Below, in pieces: positions 41,480 through 43,876 of a stretch of 43,876 bases of DNA (positions within the stretch are counted from its first letter, which is position 1; each line of letters opens with the position of its first letter). The stretch comes from an uncultured Pseudobutyrivibrio sp. (GTDB lineage: Bacteria; Bacillota; Clostridia; Lachnospirales; Lachnospiraceae). The notes beneath the pieces are model-generated. The model saw only the letters and a program-made list of their open reading frames with translations, was not told the DNA's origin and searched no databases. The DNA lies in assembly GCA_946403965.1 (NCBI GenBank), contig CAMJBT010000025.1, positions 1 through 43,876 of the forward strand, given 5' to 3'. The position numbers and the translations under genes were made by a program.

Positions 41480-41543
41480 CTCTTTTTTTCAAGAATTTAA
41501 ACTGTAGCACTTTCATATAGACTCCCCCTACCAATACAAAGAC

Positions 41544-41574
41544 AAAAAGGGCCTAATCAAACTGACTAGGCCCT
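41544..41574 (-). terminator. Terminator after cysK
   Basis: AGGGCCTA/TAGGCCCT stem with an 11-base loop and TTTTTGTCTTT tail, 11 bases after the cysK stop. Confidence 0.92.
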
Positions 41575-41584
41575 AAAATATTTA

Positions 41585-42517
41585 TTATTCTGTGAAAAGA
41601 GGTGTTGAGTAATATCTGTCACCTGAATCTGGAAGGAGCGCAACGATTGTCTTTCCTTTGTTCTCAGGCTTCTTTGCAAGCTCGATTGCTCCATGAAGGG
41701 CAGCACCTGAAGAAATACCAACTGAAATTCCTTCCTTCTTTGCAAGAAGCTTTGCTGCCTCAAAGGCATCTGCTGCTTCTGCCACAAAGATTTCATCGTA
41801 TATCTTTGTATTAAGAACATCAGGAACAAATCCTGCACCAATACCCTGAATCTTGTGAGCACCTGCTCGTCCCTCTGAAAGAACTGGTGAATCCTTTGGC
41901 TCCAAAGCAACAACCTTTACATTAGGATTCTGAGACTTTAAGTACTCTCCAACACCTGTGACAGTTCCACCTGTACCTACGCCAGCTATGAAGATATCAA
42001 CATTTCCATCTGTATCTTTCCAAATCTCTGGGCCAGTTGTCTCGCGATGTGCTGCAGAGTTTGCTGGGTTAACAAACTGACCTGGAATAAAGCTTCCCTC
42101 AATCTCAGCTGCAAGCTCCTCAGCCTTTGCAATAGCTCCCTTCATACCCTTCGCACCTTCTGTAAGAACAATTTCAGCGCCATATGCCTTAAGAATATTT
42201 CTACGCTCAACTGACATTGTCTCTGGCATTGTAAGAATTGCACGGTATCCCTTAGCTGCTGCAATAGCTGCGAGTCCGATACCAGTATTTCCTGATGTTG
42301 GCTCGATTATAACTGAACCTTCTTTTAATAACCCCTTCTTTTCAGCATCTTCAATCATAGCAAGAGCTACTCTATCCTTTACAGATCCTGCTGGATTAAA
42401 GTACTCAAGCTTAACTAATACTGTAGCCTCAAGACCGAGCTCCTTTTCAATGTTAGTAACCTCTACAAGTGGTGTGTTTCCAATGAGCTCTGAAGCGCTC
42501 TTAAAAATGTTTGCCAT
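41585..42517 (-). CDS. cysK: Cysteine synthase (O-acetylserine sulfhydrylase)
   Basis: PLP enzyme that makes cysteine from O-acetylserine and sulfide, 310 residues. Lys in NPAGSVKDRVA binds PLP, EPTSGNTGIGLA is the substrate loop, GTGGTVTGVGEYL binds the phosphate, and the C-terminal ALLPDSGDRYYSTPLF is characteristic of CysK. Ribosome site GGAGG, 9 bases before the ATG. It follows the O-acetylhomoserine sulfhydrylase gene by 93 bases, so the two sulfide-fixing enzymes are neighbours, perhaps on one transcript ended by the terminator at 41544. Confidence 0.96.
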   Translation of the reverse strand: MANIFKSASELIGNTPLVEVTNIEKELGLEATVLVKLEYFNPAGSVKDRVALAMIEDAEKKGLLKEGSVIIEPTSGNTGIGLAAIAAAKGYRAILTMPETMSVERRNILKAYGAEIVLTEGAKGMKGAIAKAEELAAEIEGSFIPGQFVNPANSAAHRETTGPEIWKDTDGNVDIFIAGVGTGGTVTGVGEYLKSQNPNVKVVALEPKDSPVLSEGRAGAHKIQGIGAGFVPDVLNTKIYDEIFVAEAADAFEAAKLLAKKEGISVGISSGAALHGAIELAKKPENKGKTIVALLPDSGDRYYSTPLFTE

Positions 42518-42610
42518 TTCACTATCCTCCGACTTTAAAAAAAATAATATATCAAATTTCTAAAAAAACTAATGTCATTATATCTCTAATAAACTTAGAC
42601 TTCCATCAAT

Positions 42611-43876
42611 TTATACAGCCTGACTATTATCATTTGAATCCGCATTTACGTTATTTATACCATCAATTGCTGCAAAGCCCTTCTCAAGATCTTCGATAAT
42701 ATCATCAATATGCTCAGTACCAATTGATAATCTGATTGTAGACTGTGTAATACCCTGGTCAAGAAGCTCTTTCTCTGTAAGCTGGGAATGTGTTGTTGTC
42801 GCTGGGTGAATTACAAGGCTCTTTACGTCAGCTACATTTGCAAGAATAGAGAAAATCTGAAGATTATCAATAAACTTAAATGCTGCTTCCTTACCGCCCT
42901 TAATCTCAAATGTAAAGATACTTCCACCATTCTTTGGGAAATACTTCTTGTAAAGCTCATGATCTGGATGATCTTCTAAGGATGGATGATTTACCTTTGC
43001 AACCTTTGGATGGTTCTTAAGGAACTCTACAACCTTTGTGGTATTCTCAGCATGTCTATCCAAACGAAGTGGTAATGTTTCAATTCCCTGAAGAAGAAGG
43101 AACGCATTAAATGGCGAAATTGTTGCACCTGTATCACGAAGAAGAATAGCTCTGATGTATGTAACAAAAGCTGCAGGTGCAGTAGCATCAGCAAATGAAA
43201 TACCGTGGTAACTTGGATTTGGATTTGCTATGCTTGGGAACTTTCCACTCTTCTTCCAATCATAAGTTCCTGCTTCCACAATAACACCACCAAGTGTGGT
43301 GCCATGACCACCAAAGAACTTTGTTGCTGAATGAACAACAATATCTGCTCCATGTTCAATTGGACGTACCCAGTACGCTGCACCAAATGTGTTGTCAACA
43401 ACTAATGGAAGATCATGACGATGAGCAATTTCAGCAAGTGCATCAATATCAGGAATATCAGAATTTGGATTACCAAGTGTCTCAATATAAATTGCTTTTG
43501 TATCGTCTTTGATTGCATCCTCAACCTCTTTAAGATTGTGAGCATCAACGAATGTAGCTGTAACACCATACTGTGGAAGTGTATGTGCTAAAAGGTTGTA
43601 GCTTCCTCCGTAGATTGTTTTCTGAGCAACGATGTGACCGCCACCTGCTGCAAGTGCTTCAATAGTGTATGTGATAGCTGCTGCTCCAGAAGCAACTGCA
43701 AGTGCTGCTGCACCACCTTCAATTGCTGCTACTCTCTGCTCCAAAACGCCCTGTGTAGAATTTGTAAGTCTACCATAGATATTGCCTGCATCTGCAAGAC
43801 CAAATCTATCTGCTGCATGCTGTGAATCTCTAAATACATATGAAGTTGTCTGGTAAATAGGTACTGCTCTTGCATC
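42611..43876 (-). CDS. metY: O-acetylhomoserine sulfhydrylase, 5' end outside the window
   Basis: PLP enzyme of the Cys/Met metabolism family making homocysteine from O-acetylhomoserine and sulfide. 421 residues are visible; the frame runs through the window end (DARAVPIYQTTSYVF), so about 10-15 N-terminal residues are missing. PLP Lys in HSATKFFGGHGT; NIYGRLTNSTQGVLEQR and GNPNSDIPDIDALA are typical of MetY. The C-terminal tail (about 15 Asn/Asp-rich residues) is extra. A leucine TTG at 43744 is not a start codon. No terminator is visible before cysK. Confidence 0.94.
   Translation of the reverse strand, partial: DARAVPIYQTTSYVFRDSQHAADRFGLADAGNIYGRLTNSTQGVLEQRVAAIEGGAAALAVASGAAAITYTIEALAAGGGHIVAQKTIYGGSYNLLAHTLPQYGVTATFVDAHNLKEVEDAIKDDTKAIYIETLGNPNSDIPDIDALAEIAHRHDLPLVVDNTFGAAYWVRPIEHGADIVVHSATKFFGGHGTTLGGVIVEAGTYDWKKSGKFPSIANPNPSYHGISFADATAPAAFVTYIRAILLRDTGATISPFNAFLLLQGIETLPLRLDRHAENTTKVVEFLKNHPKVAKVNHPSLEDHPDHELYKKYFPKNGGSIFTFEIKGGKEAAFKFIDNLQIFSILANVADVKSLVIHPATTTHSQLTEKELLDQGITQSTIRLSIGTEHIDDIIEDLEKGFAAIDGINNVNADSNDNSQAV

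Overview
The window reads as chromosomal DNA of a low-GC, xylan-degrading member of the Lachnospiraceae, most like Butyrivibrio or Pseudobutyrivibrio. This is inferred from protein family content (GH10-CBM9 xylanase, GH115 glucuronidase, clostridial DUF2975/XRE pairs, a second RsmH, a MetH without a reactivation domain) and from strong AGGAGG-type ribosome sites; no rRNA or housekeeping marker is present to fix the genus. Almost every gene lies on the minus strand. The only plus-strand features are a YgjV-like membrane protein, a tRNA pair and a large secreted protein. No insertion sequence, phage, CRISPR array or integrase was seen.

Layout, left to right. 1-6723: xylan use, with a secreted multidomain GH10 xylanase and a cytoplasmic GH115 alpha-glucuronidase. 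6976-11663: small single genes (HAD phosphatase, a 54-residue protein, a DUF2975/XRE/DUF4173 cluster, an HPr-like protein without the active histidine, exonuclease III). 11743-16452: a MacAB/YknXYZ-like ABC operon with two adaptor proteins. 16572-18643: an HD-domain protein, a zinc-ribbon membrane protein and a PilZ c-di-GMP receptor. 18764-21479: one-carbon folate enzymes (folD, fchA), a small ORF and a PfkB-family kinase. 21638-26116: an operon of two complete isopropylmalate-isomerase-type enzymes (two large and two small subunits) plus a CobW-type GTPase. 26276-30473: YgjV-like protein, alanine racemase, and an amino-acid ABC transporter whose binding protein is fused to the permease in permuted lobe order. 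30621-34155: a decayed response-regulator fragment, an sce7726-type nuclease-fold protein, tRNA-Val and tRNA-Met, and the secreted protein of unknown function. 34237-38711: RsmH, cobalamin-dependent methionine synthase and a LysR regulator. 38905-41434: a STAS/anti-sigma kinase pair and a REC-GGDEF-EAL protein. 41585-43876: cysteine synthase and O-acetylhomoserine sulfhydrylase, the latter cut by the window edge.

Functional links. Xylan is cut outside by GH10, and GH115 presumably removes glucuronate from imported fragments. FolD and FchA supply methylene-, methenyl- and formyl-type folates, and the cobalamin MetH uses methyl-folate to remake methionine; cysK and metY add sulfur assimilation. 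The EAL phosphodiesterase and the PilZ receptor are two ends of a c-di-GMP circuit, and the STAS/kinase pair sits beside the EAL gene.

The items most worth following are the permuted binding-protein/permease fusion (28974-30473), the tandem isomerase-like enzymes with a CobW GTPase (21638-26116), the two-adaptor ABC exporter with a large insertion in one adaptor, the unassigned secreted protein at 32161-34155, and the G-rich non-coding block at 21550-21620. Most gaps between genes are under 260 bases and hold only the terminators and promoters listed. The one gap near 300 bases (30474-30780) holds a promoter, a weak hairpin and the response-regulator remnant. Bases 1-150 are AT-rich and show nothing I can call.
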